34,749 bases of DNA from Candidatus Woesebacteria bacterium GW2011_GWA1_38_8 (GCA_000993025.1 LBVJ01000002.1:1-34749), one strand, 5' to 3'. Positions 26,822 to 34,749 are shown, numbered from the stretch's first letter. The notes: a model not told the origin generated them from the sequence alone. A program made the numbers and translations.

Positions 26822-28453
26822 ATGGCAAAACAACTAAAATTTTCTGACGACGCAAGACAGGCCCTTTTAAAAGGGGTGGATGTAGTTGCAAAGGCGGTTG
26901 TCACAACTCTTGGTCCCAAAGGAAGAAACATTGCCCTTGATAAAAAGTGGGGTGCACCCAACATTGTTCACGATGGGGTTACTGTTGCCAAAGAAATTGA
27001 GCTAAAAGATCCCTTCGAAAACATGGGAGCCCAACTTGTAAAAGAAGCCGCCAGCAAAACCAACGACGTTGCCGGTGATGGTACGACCACAGCAACCCTT
27101 CTCGCTCAGGCGATCACCTCAACCGGTATGAAAAATGTAACTGCAGGGGCGAACCCCATGATCATTAAAAAGGGTATTGAGAAAGCGGTCGATGCGGTTG
27201 TGGCCGATCTTAAAAAAATCGCAAAACCAATAAAAAACAAGGAAGAGATTGAGCAGGTTGCCACGATTTCTGCAGGGGACGAAGCGATCGGAAAAAAGAT
27301 TGCAGAAGCTCTTGATAGAGTTGGGCGTGACGGTGTTGTAACGGTGGAAGAAGGGAAGGGAATGACTATAGATATTGAATACAAAGAGGGTATGGAGTTT
27401 GATCGCGGTTATGTTTCCGCGTACTTTGTGACCAATCCCGAAAGGATGGAAGCGGAGGTTGAAAACCCATACATCCTTCTTACGGACAAAAAGATCGCAT
27501 CGGTCCAGGATTTGTTGCCGTTTTTAGAAAAGTTTGTAAAGGTATCAAAGACCTTGGTTATTATAGCCGACGAGATTGAGGGGGAGGCTCTTGCGACACT
27601 GGTTGTAAATAAGTTAAAAGGTACTTTTAATGTGCTTGCAATAAAAGCACCGGGATTTGGCGACAGAAGAAAGGAAATGCTCGATGACATTGCGGTTTTA
27701 ACCGGCGGAACTGTTTTAAGTGAGGATACCGGCAGGACCTTCGAAAATCTTGAAGTCACGGATCTGGGACGGGCAGATAAGGTGTGGGCAGATAAGGACA
27801 ACTCAAGGATCATCGGGGGTAAGGGCGGCACTTCCCAGATCAAAGCAAGGATATCATTAATAAAGCGTCAGATCAGCGAGACAGACTCCGATTTCGATCG
27901 GGAAAAACTGGAAGAAAGACTGGCAAAGCTTGCAGGTGGTGTTGCGCAGATCAATGTAGGTGCGGCAACGGAGATAGAGCTCAACGACAAAAAGGAAAGG
28001 GTTAAAGATGCAGTTGGTGCAACTAAAGCCGCGGTGGAAGAAGGAATACTTCCGGGAGGAGGCATTGCCTTTATTAAAGCAAGAAAATCTCTTGATGGTC
28101 TGAAATATGACAATAACGATGAGAAGGTGGGTATCGAGATAGTGAGGACCGCTCTTGAAATGCCCCTTCGCATGCTCGCTAAAAATGCAGGTGAAGATGA
28201 CGGTTATGTCCTCAGAAAGATCGAAGATTCCAAAGATTCGGACTATGGTTACAATGCCCTTACCGGAGAGTTTGGATCAATGACTGCTTTTGGAATTTTG
28301 GATCCTTTGAAAGTGACCCGTTCAGCTTTGCAGAACGCAGCCTCAGTTGCGATGATGGTACTAACAACCGAAGGGCTTGTTGCTGATCTTCCTGAAGAAA
28401 AATCTCCTCAAACAGGTATGCCTCCCGGAGGTATGGGTGGAATGGACTACTAA
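26822..28453 (+). CDS. groEL: Chaperonin GroEL
   Basis: [36 protein letters not shown]..., C-terminal [12 protein letters not shown]. Confidence 0.98.
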   Translation: MAKQLKFSDDARQALLKGVDVVAKAVVTTLGPKGRNIALDKKWGAPNIVHDGVTVAKEIELKDPFENMGAQLVKEAASKTNDVAGDGTTTATLLAQAITSTGMKNVTAGANPMIIKKGIEKAVDAVVADLKKIAKPIKNKEEIEQVATISAGDEAIGKKIAEALDRVGRDGVVTVEEGKGMTIDIEYKEGMEFDRGYVSAYFVTNPERMEAEVENPYILLTDKKIASVQDLLPFLEKFVKVSKTLVIIADEIEGEALATLVVNKLKGTFNVLAIKAPGFGDRRKEMLDDIAVLTGGTVLSEDTGRTFENLEVTDLGRADKVWADKDNSRIIGGKGGTSQIKARISLIKRQISETDSDFDREKLEERLAKLAGGVAQINVGAATEIELNDKKERVKDAVGATKAAVEEGILPGGGIAFIKARKSLDGLKYDNNDEKVGIEIVRTALEMPLRMLAKNAGEDDGYVLRKIEDSKDSDYGYNALTGEFGSMTAFGILDPLKVTRSALQNAASVAMMVLTTEGLVADLPEEKSPQTGMPPGGMGGMDY

Positions 28454-28655
28454 AAGATCTCCATAACTCAAAAACGCCAAATTTTTAAGTAAGTATTAAG
28501 CTAAAACTCTAGTTTTTGATTTATTTGGATGTCTTGAGTTTTGGATGTTTGGAGTATTTTATTGTTGTAATATTTTTTGTCTGTTATAATCCTCCCTTAA
28601 CCCTCTTAGATTATAAATTCCCCTAAAACCCCCCAAACTGCTATATAATCTTCTC

Positions 28656-29336
28656 ATGTGGAAAGAGGCAGAGGAATTTTTAGCAAAAGATAAATACATT
28701 GCTCCTTTGATTACAAAATACGGACATTGCACATTGAAACCCCGCCCACAAAAATACTATTTTGAAGACCTTGTTGACGCGATAGTTCAGCAACAGCTTT
28801 CGATGAAGGCTGCGTCCTCTATTTTTAATAGAATCAAAATGGTTGCAAGCAGCAAGAGACAAGCGATAAGAAACAATCAACACAAATGGCGAAAGGAGGC
28901 GACGAAAAATGTTGAAATTACACCTCAAGGAATATTGGCTCTTGCTGATGAAGAATTACGCACATGCGGACTGTCGCGCGCAAAAATTGTATATGTGCAT
29001 GATTTGGCAACAAAAGTGACAAGCAACCCTCCTTCGTTAAAAACTTCGAAAGGGCAAGGCAGGTTATGTTTGGGAAATTTAATTATATTATCCGACGAGG
29101 AGATAATACAAAAACTTACTGAAGTAAAAGGAATAGGGGAATGGACGGCACAAATGTTTCTAATGTTCACGCTAGCACGCCCCGACGTTTTTCCGGTCGG
29201 GGATTTGGGGCTGCGCAATGCTTTTGACAGGGTGGTTAAAAAGGGGTTAAATCGGGAGGAGATGGAGAAATTTGCTCTTCGCTGGAAACCCTACCGGACA
29301 ATAGCAAGCTGGTATATTTGGAAAAATACTGATTAG
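28656..29336 (+). CDS. DNA-3-methyladenine glycosylase (AlkA/HhH-GPD family)
   Basis: DLVDAIVQQQLSMKAASSIFNRI; HhH VKGIGEWTAQMFLMFTLARPDVFPVGDLGLRNAF. Confidence 0.88.
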   Translation: MWKEAEEFLAKDKYIAPLITKYGHCTLKPRPQKYYFEDLVDAIVQQQLSMKAASSIFNRIKMVASSKRQAIRNNQHKWRKEATKNVEITPQGILALADEELRTCGLSRAKIVYVHDLATKVTSNPPSLKTSKGQGRLCLGNLIILSDEEIIQKLTEVKGIGEWTAQMFLMFTLARPDVFPVGDLGLRNAFDRVVKKGLNREEMEKFALRWKPYRTIASWYIWKNTD

Positions 29337-29348
29337 AAGTCGGAATTT

Positions 29349-29786
29349 ATGAACGAAAGGAAAGAAAAATTGTTAAATGTTTCCGGAATAATATACGTCT
29401 TGGTTGATGGAGAAAGACTGCTTTTAACCAGGAGAATTAAAGAGGGGGCGGCTTTTTTTAATGAATATCTGTTTCCGGGCGGTAGATTGGAAGAATCTGA
29501 TAGTACAACCTATGACTGTACTAAAAGAGAGATCGAAGAGGAAAGAGGTTGCACTGCCAAAGTTTGTAGTTCTTTGGGAGTTGTCGCTTATCGACATCCT
29601 GCTGCAGGGGTTATTTCGCTGGAAGTCTTTTTGGTTGAAAAAGACAATATTATTGGTGAAGTTGGCAACAAAGAACCTGAAAAAGAAGAGCTTGTTTGGG
29701 TCTCGGTTTGTGAGGCAGATATGTTATGTAAAGTTGAAGGTGCAAAAATTGTACTTAATTTGGTTAAACAGCGTTTACTTGGGTAG
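29349..29786 (+). CDS. NUDIX hydrolase
   Basis: FPGGRLEESDSTTYDCTKREIEEERGC, a Nudix box with an apparent one-residue insertion. Confidence 0.85.
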   Translation: MNERKEKLLNVSGIIYVLVDGERLLLTRRIKEGAAFFNEYLFPGGRLEESDSTTYDCTKREIEEERGCTAKVCSSLGVVAYRHPAAGVISLEVFLVEKDNIIGEVGNKEPEKEELVWVSVCEADMLCKVEGAKIVLNLVKQRLLG

Positions 29787-30443
29787 AACAGTAAGTGGAT
29801 TAATCGGAACTCCATTATCCCTGATCTCCAAATGAAGATGGTCGCCAAAAGATCTTCCTGTTGCGCCCATTTCGCCGATCACCATATCTGTCGTTACCTC
29901 CTGATTGGGTGTTACATTAATTTTAGACAAATGGGCGTATAAACTTGTAATCTCACTTCCGTGATAGATTAGAATCGCATTTCCGTAAGCGTACCTTGAG
30001 TAGTTTATGGCAAAAACCCTACCATCCATGATCGGGTATATTGGATCCCCTGTTATTCCGTCAAGATCAATGCCGGGGTGGAACGATTTATACCCCTGAG
30101 TAATTCTGATCGATTTTACCGGATATTGAATACTTTTTTTGGCTTGTAAAACAAAGGGTGCTTTTGTAACAAAATTTTCGTCAATGGAAGCGGTTTCTTC
30201 GAATGGGTGCTGCATTAAAGATGTGGAAAGAAAGACTGCAGCGAGGTTTAACCCAAGAACTTTATGGATTCTTTTGTTTTCGAATATAAGTCTAAAAACC
30301 CTCGAGATCTTATTACCTCTTCGCGAACGCAAAACCACTCCCGGTTTTGGAAATAGAGGAATATCCGTATCTGCCGGACGGCTTTTGACAACTCTCAAAT
30401 CCAGTCTTCGTTTAGCAGGAAGGTTTATAGATATTTGTATCAT
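29775..30443 (-). CDS. M23 family metallopeptidase (LytM domain)
   Basis: HPGIDLDGITGDPIYPIMDGRVFAI...YAHLSKI...GDHLHLEIRDNGVPINP; N-terminal TM. Start trimmed to MIQISINLP (ATG). Confidence 0.9.
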   Translation of the reverse strand: MIQISINLPAKRRLDLRVVKSRPADTDIPLFPKPGVVLRSRRGNKISRVFRLIFENKRIHKVLGLNLAAVFLSTSLMQHPFEETASIDENFVTKAPFVLQAKKSIQYPVKSIRITQGYKSFHPGIDLDGITGDPIYPIMDGRVFAINYSRYAYGNAILIYHGSEITSLYAHLSKINVTPNQEVTTDMVIGEMGATGRSFGDHLHLEIRDNGVPINPLTVLPK

Positions 30444-30509
30444 AGTCCCCAAGATTCCTTCCTTGGGGAGAATTTTTTATTTGACTCTTTCAAAAAAGAT
30501 GCTTCAAAC

Positions 30510-30537
30510 AAAAAACCACCACGTTAGACGTGGCAGG
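30510..30537 (-). terminator. Possible intrinsic terminator/attenuator hairpin in the M23 upstream region
   Basis: - strand CCACG-TCTAA-CGTGG followed by TGGTTTTTT. Confidence 0.5.
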
Positions 30538-30602
30538 TCGGACACTTTTTTATTCCGTGCGTTGTTGCTGAATATAAAAAGTATCAGATATTTTATCGGT
30601 AA

Positions 30603-30629
30603 TAAAAAATCTCGCACGTAATGCGAGAT
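30603..30629 (-). terminator. Possible intrinsic terminator or 5' stem-loop
   Basis: - strand ATCTCGCA-TTACG-TGCGAGAT followed by a T-run (TTTTTA). Confidence 0.55.
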
Positions 30630-30762
30630 ATCGCTATTTTACCTTATGAAATCCCAAAAAGCAAATTTTACAAGGTAAACAAAACAGGGTTTACAAACTC
30701 AATTGTTTTCTTAATTGAGAATATAGGGATTTTGTAATAGACTTAAAGTTCACCATTTAATT

Positions 30763-30981
30763 ATGAAAAACATTCTTAAATATATTTCTTCGAGGAATGG
30801 GAGGACTGCCCGTTTTCTTATTGGTTCTGTTGTTGTGGCGATGGGACTTTTTGTATCTCCCATTCTTCTTGTTGTTGGCCTTTTACCCTTATTTGCAGCA
30901 ATTTTTGATGTCTGCGTTCTTGCTCCACTTTTCAAATTTCCTTTTGAAGGTGAAAAACTCCGTGATGCCTTAGAGAAATAA
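30763..30981 (+). CDS. DUF2892 (YgaP-like) small membrane protein
   Basis: ARFLIGSVVVAMGLFVSPILLVVGLLPLFAAIFDVCVLAPLFKFPF. Confidence 0.75.
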   Translation: MKNILKYISSRNGRTARFLIGSVVVAMGLFVSPILLVVGLLPLFAAIFDVCVLAPLFKFPFEGEKLRDALEK

Positions 30982-31043
30982 CCCTTTCTTGATCTTGACG
31001 AAGCAGGTCTGTCCTTTAAAACCTCTTAGTTTCCCACAATATC

Positions 31044-31124
31044 CTTTATGAGGCCGGAGCGGGAATCGCACCCGCGCATAGATGTTTTGTCGGGCGGAGC
31101 CAGATCCTGCTCGGCAGGACAGAC
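31044..31124 (-). pseudogene. 3' part of a broken tRNA-Cys copy, interrupted in the anticodon loop by a 30-nt insert (31090-31119)
   Basis: 31044-31089 and 31120-31124 match the intact tRNA plus 3' flank (ctttatgaggccgg...gatgttttg | cagac). Confidence 0.85.
31090..31119. repeat. 30-nt double-hairpin element, copy A
   Basis: - strand TCCTGCCGAGCAGGATCTGGCTCCGCCCGA; stems TCCTGC/GCAGGA and GGC/GCC. Confidence 0.7.
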
Positions 31125-31134
31125 TCTCTTTATG

Positions 31135-31206
31135 AGGCCGGAGCGGGAATCGCACCCGCGCATAGATGTTTTGCAGACACCCGTGTTTCTACTTCACCAT
31201 CCGGCC
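31135..31206 (-). tRNA. tRNA-Cys (anticodon GCA), no encoded CCA
   Basis: Cloverleaf: GGCCGGA/TCCGGCC acceptor, U73 discriminator, anticodon arm GGTGT-CTGCAAA-ACATC, T-stem GCGGG/CCCGC. Confidence 0.92.
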
Positions 31207-31208
31207 TT

Positions 31209-31463
31209 TTAATTTCCTAGACTATTTTCCAACCTTCCGACAAGTTCTTTTTTGACTGCATGCATTTTCAATTTCTTTTCCCTTTTTGTTGCATCCTCTT
31301 TACTCCGATATGCTTCGTAATAGACCAATACCCAAGGTGTAGCCGATCTGGTTGATTTTACTCTACCCGAATTATGCAATCTATAACGATTTCTCAAATC
31401 CTCTGTCGAGCCAACATACAAGTCTTTATTGGTTTTACTTTTAAGTACGTATACGTAAAACAT
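31209..31463 (-). CDS. GIY-YIG nuclease family protein (84 aa)
   Basis: MFYVYVLKSKTNKDLYVGSTEDLRNRYRLHNSGRVKSTRSATPWVLVYYE. Track extension to 31538 is derived from tRNA/hairpin sequence and was not used. Confidence 0.85.
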   Translation of the reverse strand: MFYVYVLKSKTNKDLYVGSTEDLRNRYRLHNSGRVKSTRSATPWVLVYYEAYRSKEDATKREKKLKMHAVKKELVGRLENSLGN

Positions 31464-31531
31464 TAGTTTTGACTTGCCTTGCTGAGCAAGATATGACTTT
31501 GCTGTACGGGATAGGATCTTGCTTTTTGAGA

Positions 31532-31594
31532 CAGACACCCGTGTTTCTCCTGCAAAGCAGGATCTCGCTTTGCGAGATACTTCACCATCCGGCC
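31532..31594 (-). pseudogene. 5' part of a broken tRNA-Cys copy with a 30-nt D-loop insertion
   Basis: 31532-31548 and 31579-31594 match the intact tRNA 5' half exactly; 31549-31578 is inserted. Confidence 0.85.
31549..31578. repeat. 30-nt double-hairpin element, copy B (opposite orientation to copy A)
   Basis: + strand CCTGC-AAA-GCAGG + ATCTCGC-TTT-GCGAGAT. Confidence 0.85.
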
Positions 31595-31630
31595 ATTGAA
31601 TTTGTATTTTACTACATAGCTGAATAAATG

Positions 31631-31660
31631 AAAACCCCCGCCCCTAACGGCAGGTTTTTT
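31631..31660. terminator. Possible terminator hairpin
   Basis: AAAACCCCCGCCCCTAACGGCAGGTTTTTT, self-complementary with an A/T-rich base. Confidence 0.5.
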
Positions 31661-31795
31661 CCCTTTCTCCCTGATCCGCTTAATCACTTCTCCCTTATTC
31701 CTTGCCCGCCTTTAGAGAAAGACATATTCGATTAGCTTTTTCAAAGCTGATTGCGAAAATACGGCGGGTCGTCCAAACAATAATTGAAATCCTAA

Positions 31796-31822
31796 CTGGC
31801 ACTGTCACTATTCGAGTGCTAA
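31796..31822. promoter_or_regulatory. Degenerate CIRCE-like element
   Basis: CTGGCACTG-N9-GAGTGCTAA: right arm perfect, left arm 6/9, correct 9-nt spacer. Confidence 0.4.
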
Positions 31823-31847
31823 TAAATATTATAAATATTTGTATAGG

Positions 31848-31876
31848 TTGTCAAGTGTAAATCCTTTTGTTAAAAT
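31848..31876 (+). promoter_or_regulatory. Predicted promoter of the PEGA/SH3 gene (TTGTCA-N17-TAAAAT)
   Basis: Direct reading; overlaps a divergent TTGACA-N15-TATAAT on the - strand. Confidence 0.5.
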
Positions 31877-31897
31877 CCAGACTCAAGCAATATAATT

Positions 31898-32758
31898 ATG
31901 AGGAAATTGAGAACGATACTTATTGTTCTTCTTGTTTTATTCACTCTTGCAGGTGCTGGGATTGCAGTATTTAATTTTTTAGTACCAAAATCAGGGGGAC
32001 TTTTGATCGAAACAGGTCCCGCATCTACTGTTTATATTAACGGTGAGGAAGTCGGGAGAACTCCCTACACGAGTTTAAGGAAAGCAGGGGAAATCACCCT
32101 GCGTTTGATTCCCGACTCATTTGGTCAACCTCTTTCACCCTTTGAAGAAAAGATAAATTTAGTTTCCGGTGTTGAAACTGTAGTAAGACGATACTTTGGA
32201 GATTCCGCAGAAAAAACAGAAGGGGAGATTCTTTCGTTTGAAAAACTTCCCACAAAATCAGAAACGGGAATCATTGTTGTATCCGAACCTGAGGGTGCTC
32301 AGGTGGTCATAGACACTTTAAGTAAGGGTACCTCGCCGTACTCGGCAACTTCTTTGGAAAGCGGAGTACACACTCTTAAACTATCTGTAAACGGTTACAA
32401 AGACAGAAGTGTTGAACTGAATCTGATAAAAGGTTTCAAGCTTGTGGCTTACGTCAAACTTGCAAAACTCGATATACAGGAAAACAAGGTCGAGGAGGTA
32501 GTAAAACCTGTTACTCAAAAACTTGTGAAGATCTTAAGTACTCCGACAGGGTTTTTGCGCGTTAGGTCGGAAGCATCAAGTTCTGCAAAAGAGGTTGGTC
32601 AGGTTAAACCCGGTGGAGAGTTTGGATACCTCGGAGAAAGCGAAGGTGGCGATTGGTATAAAATAAACTTTGACGAAGATCTGGAGGGTTGGGTAACAGG
32701 ACAATATTCGGAAATTATAGAAAAAACCGCAACAGAGTCTGCTTTGATAGTAAATTAG
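31898..32758 (+). CDS. PEGA-domain (two copies) and SH3-like domain membrane-anchored protein
   Basis: GGLLIETGPASTVYINGEEVGRTPYTSL; GIIVVSEPEGAQVVIDTLSKGTSPYSATSLESGVHTLKLSVNGYKD; C-terminal TGFLRVRSEASSSAKEVGQVKPGGEF...GWVTGQY. Confidence 0.85.
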   Translation: MRKLRTILIVLLVLFTLAGAGIAVFNFLVPKSGGLLIETGPASTVYINGEEVGRTPYTSLRKAGEITLRLIPDSFGQPLSPFEEKINLVSGVETVVRRYFGDSAEKTEGEILSFEKLPTKSETGIIVVSEPEGAQVVIDTLSKGTSPYSATSLESGVHTLKLSVNGYKDRSVELNLIKGFKLVAYVKLAKLDIQENKVEEVVKPVTQKLVKILSTPTGFLRVRSEASSSAKEVGQVKPGGEFGYLGESEGGDWYKINFDEDLEGWVTGQYSEIIEKTATESALIVN

Positions 32759-32768
32759 AAATGAAATT

Positions 32769-33695
32769 TCAAACAACGGCAACGTAATATACCCAGTAGA
32801 CCATCATAAACCATATAAAAACTGAGGTAATGAGCCCTTTATCTGACAAAATGATTTTTTCAGGTGCCTCGCTTTTTCCTTCAAATATCAAACTTTCATA
32901 ACGCATTATTGTGTATATAACGACGGGGATCGAAGCCATAAGCAATTTGTCGACCGTTGTTGTTTTTGATATTTCAGCAAGAAGCAACCACACATCGAGC
33001 GATGCCCTTGGCGACTCATAGAATGCAAACAGCGACCAGCTTAACCAGGATGCGTTACCAAACATTGTTACATAAGAATTCAAGAGCTCTTTGCTGTATT
33101 TTGAAAGGCTTGCTCTGGTAATACCACTCGCTGATTCGGGAATATTGAGTTCAGACCTTCTCTTACCGGCCGCCAGGAAAAGAGCGGTTGATATAACACA
33201 AAGCAGGAACCAGACGGAGAGGTGGGCATTGATCACGAAAGCTCCCGCATAGATTCTGATCACAAAACCAAAGGCGATCGTTAAAATATCGATCGTAGTG
33301 ATGTTCTTCAAGAACATGCTGTAGAGTGCCTGCAAAACAACATAAAAAATAAGCGTAAGGTGGAAAAGTATATTCAAATTAATGGAGAAAATAAAAGAAA
33401 GCCCAAGTAGAACAAATACTTCGATAAGTGCTATTTTTTTCGATAACTTACCTGACGCGATAGGCCGATATTTCTTAACGGGATGCCTTTTGTCTTTTTC
33501 TGCGTCAACTATGTCGTTAAAAACGTAGGCAGCAGATGCCGCAAAACTAAAAGATATAAAGGCCAAAAGAACGGTTTTTACAAGAGAAGCCTCAAAAAAA
33601 TTGGATGTAAAAAAAAGTGCTGCAAAAAGCGCCAAATTTTTAATCCAGTGAATCGGCCGTGCAACTTTCAAGATTTGGACCGGTATGTCAGCCAT
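32769..33695 (-). CDS. UbiA-family prenyltransferase, decaprenyl-phosphate phosphoribosyltransferase-like
   Basis: RPIHWIKNLALFAALFF, YVFNDIVDAEKDKRHPVKKYRPIASGKLS, multiple TMs, LFLAAGKRRSEL. Confidence 0.85.
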   Translation of the reverse strand: MADIPVQILKVARPIHWIKNLALFAALFFTSNFFEASLVKTVLLAFISFSFAASAAYVFNDIVDAEKDKRHPVKKYRPIASGKLSKKIALIEVFVLLGLSFIFSINLNILFHLTLIFYVVLQALYSMFLKNITTIDILTIAFGFVIRIYAGAFVINAHLSVWFLLCVISTALFLAAGKRRSELNIPESASGITRASLSKYSKELLNSYVTMFGNASWLSWSLFAFYESPRASLDVWLLLAEISKTTTVDKLLMASIPVVIYTIMRYESLIFEGKSEAPEKIILSDKGLITSVFIWFMMVYWVYYVAVV

Positions 33696-34738
33696 ATAAA
33701 AAACCCTCCCAATAAAACTGCAATTCCGATTACAGTATACAGTTTATAACTGCTTGTGAGAAATAGCGATATTATCCCCAAAACCGCGGTAGAAATCCAG
33801 TAGAAATAAGAAACCTGCCGTTTGGAAAGTCCTAAATCGAGAAGCTTGTGATGAAGATGTCCCCTGTCTCCCCAAACAGGTGATTTTCCCGAAAGAATTC
33901 TTCTCATAATGGTGTAGGCAGTATCAACTATCGGAATCCCCAAAACGATCAAAAGTGTTCCTACTTTTGTCGTTGAAAGAATTGAGAGTATTCCGAGATA
34001 GTATCCGGCTAAATTTGACCCAGAAAAGCCGGGCATGATCTTTTGCGGATATGCGTTATAAGGTAAAAATCCAAGGAAAGATCCGGCTAAGATCATTGAC
34101 AGAACAATTACAGGCCACTGTGTTATATCTGCCGAATATTTCAGAGAGAGTGCCGATATGGCAAGAGCTGAAATTCCTGCAACACCCGGAAGCTGTCCGT
34201 CGACACCTTTTGCCCCCATGTTTAAAAAATTCATTAAGACCACGATCCACAAAAGAGCAAACAGATCGGAAATTATCCAGATATTTCTTGTTTCACCAAA
34301 CAGATTAATTGAAAACTGCGGGTTTGAAAGATCGATCGTTCCACCACTTATGGGATTAGATATAAATGCGATCCCAATTCCGGAAATGATCGGGATGGAT
34401 GCCGCGAGAAACTGGATAATTAATCGTTTGTAGGGATTGATGTCGTATTTATCATCTAAAAAACCCATGACTGTTAGCACTGCTGCACCCATCAAAATTG
34501 CAACAATGTGTGAGTCGAGCGGCAGAAAAATAATCATTGCTATAAAGGAAGCAATAAATATTGCAATTCCACCACCTCTCGGAACAGGGTACGTGTGGAT
34601 TACTTTTGAGTGACGGTGTTTTTTAGGATCGTCAACGATTCCTGTTTTGTAGGCAAACTTGATTATTAAAGGTGTAGCAAAAAAAGCCAGGCTGAATGCC
34701 GTAACAAACGGGAAGAAAAATAAATTTAATATATTCAT
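33668..34738 (-). CDS. Glycosyltransferase family 4 (WecA/TagO/MraY-like) undecaprenyl-phosphate sugar-1-phosphate transferase
   Basis: VDDPKKHRHSKVIHTYPVPRGGGIAIF, MGFLDDKYDINPYKRL, WGDRGHLHHKLLDLGLSKRQVSYFYW; multiple TMs. Confidence 0.9.
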   Translation of the reverse strand: MNILNLFFFPFVTAFSLAFFATPLIIKFAYKTGIVDDPKKHRHSKVIHTYPVPRGGGIAIFIASFIAMIIFLPLDSHIVAILMGAAVLTVMGFLDDKYDINPYKRLIIQFLAASIPIISGIGIAFISNPISGGTIDLSNPQFSINLFGETRNIWIISDLFALLWIVVLMNFLNMGAKGVDGQLPGVAGISALAISALSLKYSADITQWPVIVLSMILAGSFLGFLPYNAYPQKIMPGFSGSNLAGYYLGILSILSTTKVGTLLIVLGIPIVDTAYTIMRRILSGKSPVWGDRGHLHHKLLDLGLSKRQVSYFYWISTAVLGIISLFLTSSYKLYTVIGIAVLLGGFFIWLTYRSKS

Positions 34739-34749
34739 TAAAAGAATAT

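Larger units (their letters stand above)
31631..31822 (-). ncRNA. Candidate structured non-coding RNA (unassigned)
   Basis: TTGACA-N15-TATAAT on - strand at 31854-31828; CCCGCC/GGCGGG stem (31705-31710/31763-31768) enclosing an extended hairpin; hairpin at 31631-31660. No convincing ORF. Confidence 0.4.

Noticed and set aside
27106-28173. Three - strand ORFs antisense to groEL
   Set aside because: Shadow ORFs, Ser/Ile/Leu-rich, opposite a highly conserved gene.
30447-30476. Intrinsic terminator on the + strand (CCCCAAG...CTTGGGG AGAATTTTTT)
   Set aside because: No + strand gene ends here; the same stem better explains a leader hairpin of the - strand M23 gene, though an antisense role is possible.
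31089-31532. Group I intron in the tRNA-Cys anticodon loop
   Set aside because: The 5' exon would end in G rather than the required U, the enclosed segment contains a complete tRNA, and no group I core (P3-P7) was recognised. Infernal with group I models would settle it.
31464-31687. N-terminal extension of the GIY-YIG ORF and the 74-aa ORF at 31463..31687
   Set aside because: Translations of tRNA fragments, hairpin elements and a terminator-like stem; not credible protein sequence.

Overview
The window looks like a Candidate Phyla Radiation (Patescibacteria, Microgenomates-like) chromosome segment spanning the replication origin. That lineage is inferred from gene style, not from a search. 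From left to right it holds: (1) a T4SS-like envelope module: an orphan 642-aa protein, PrgI-like protein, TraC-like protein, VirB4-like ATPase, and a Cys-rich membrane M23 protein; (2) dnaN, oriC, dnaA, rpmH, rnpA, yidD, yidC, jag and RNase HI, where oriC carries DnaA boxes, a G-tract and a DnaA-trio-like TAG repeat; (3) a DUF4012-like protein, L25 and valS; (4) a t6A cluster of tsaD plus a TsaC-TsaE fusion; (5) a VanW protein, a membrane-anchored solute-binding protein, and groES/groEL behind a CIRCE element; (6) AlkA, NUDIX, M23, DUF2892, a tRNA-Cys/GIY-YIG locus, a PEGA/SH3 protein, a UbiA-family prenyltransferase and a WecA/MraY-family transferase. The most unusual locus is at about 31.04-31.60 kb. 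An intact tRNA-Cys and a small GIY-YIG gene lie between the 5' and 3' parts of a second, broken tRNA-Cys copy. Those parts are interrupted in the D-loop and in the anticodon loop by two related 30-nt double-hairpin inserts. Also notable are a 7-bp tandem repeat plus perfect hairpin inside the tsaD coding region and a possible structured RNA at about 31.63-31.82 kb. All calls come from reading the sequence and supplied ORFs; no homology search was run.
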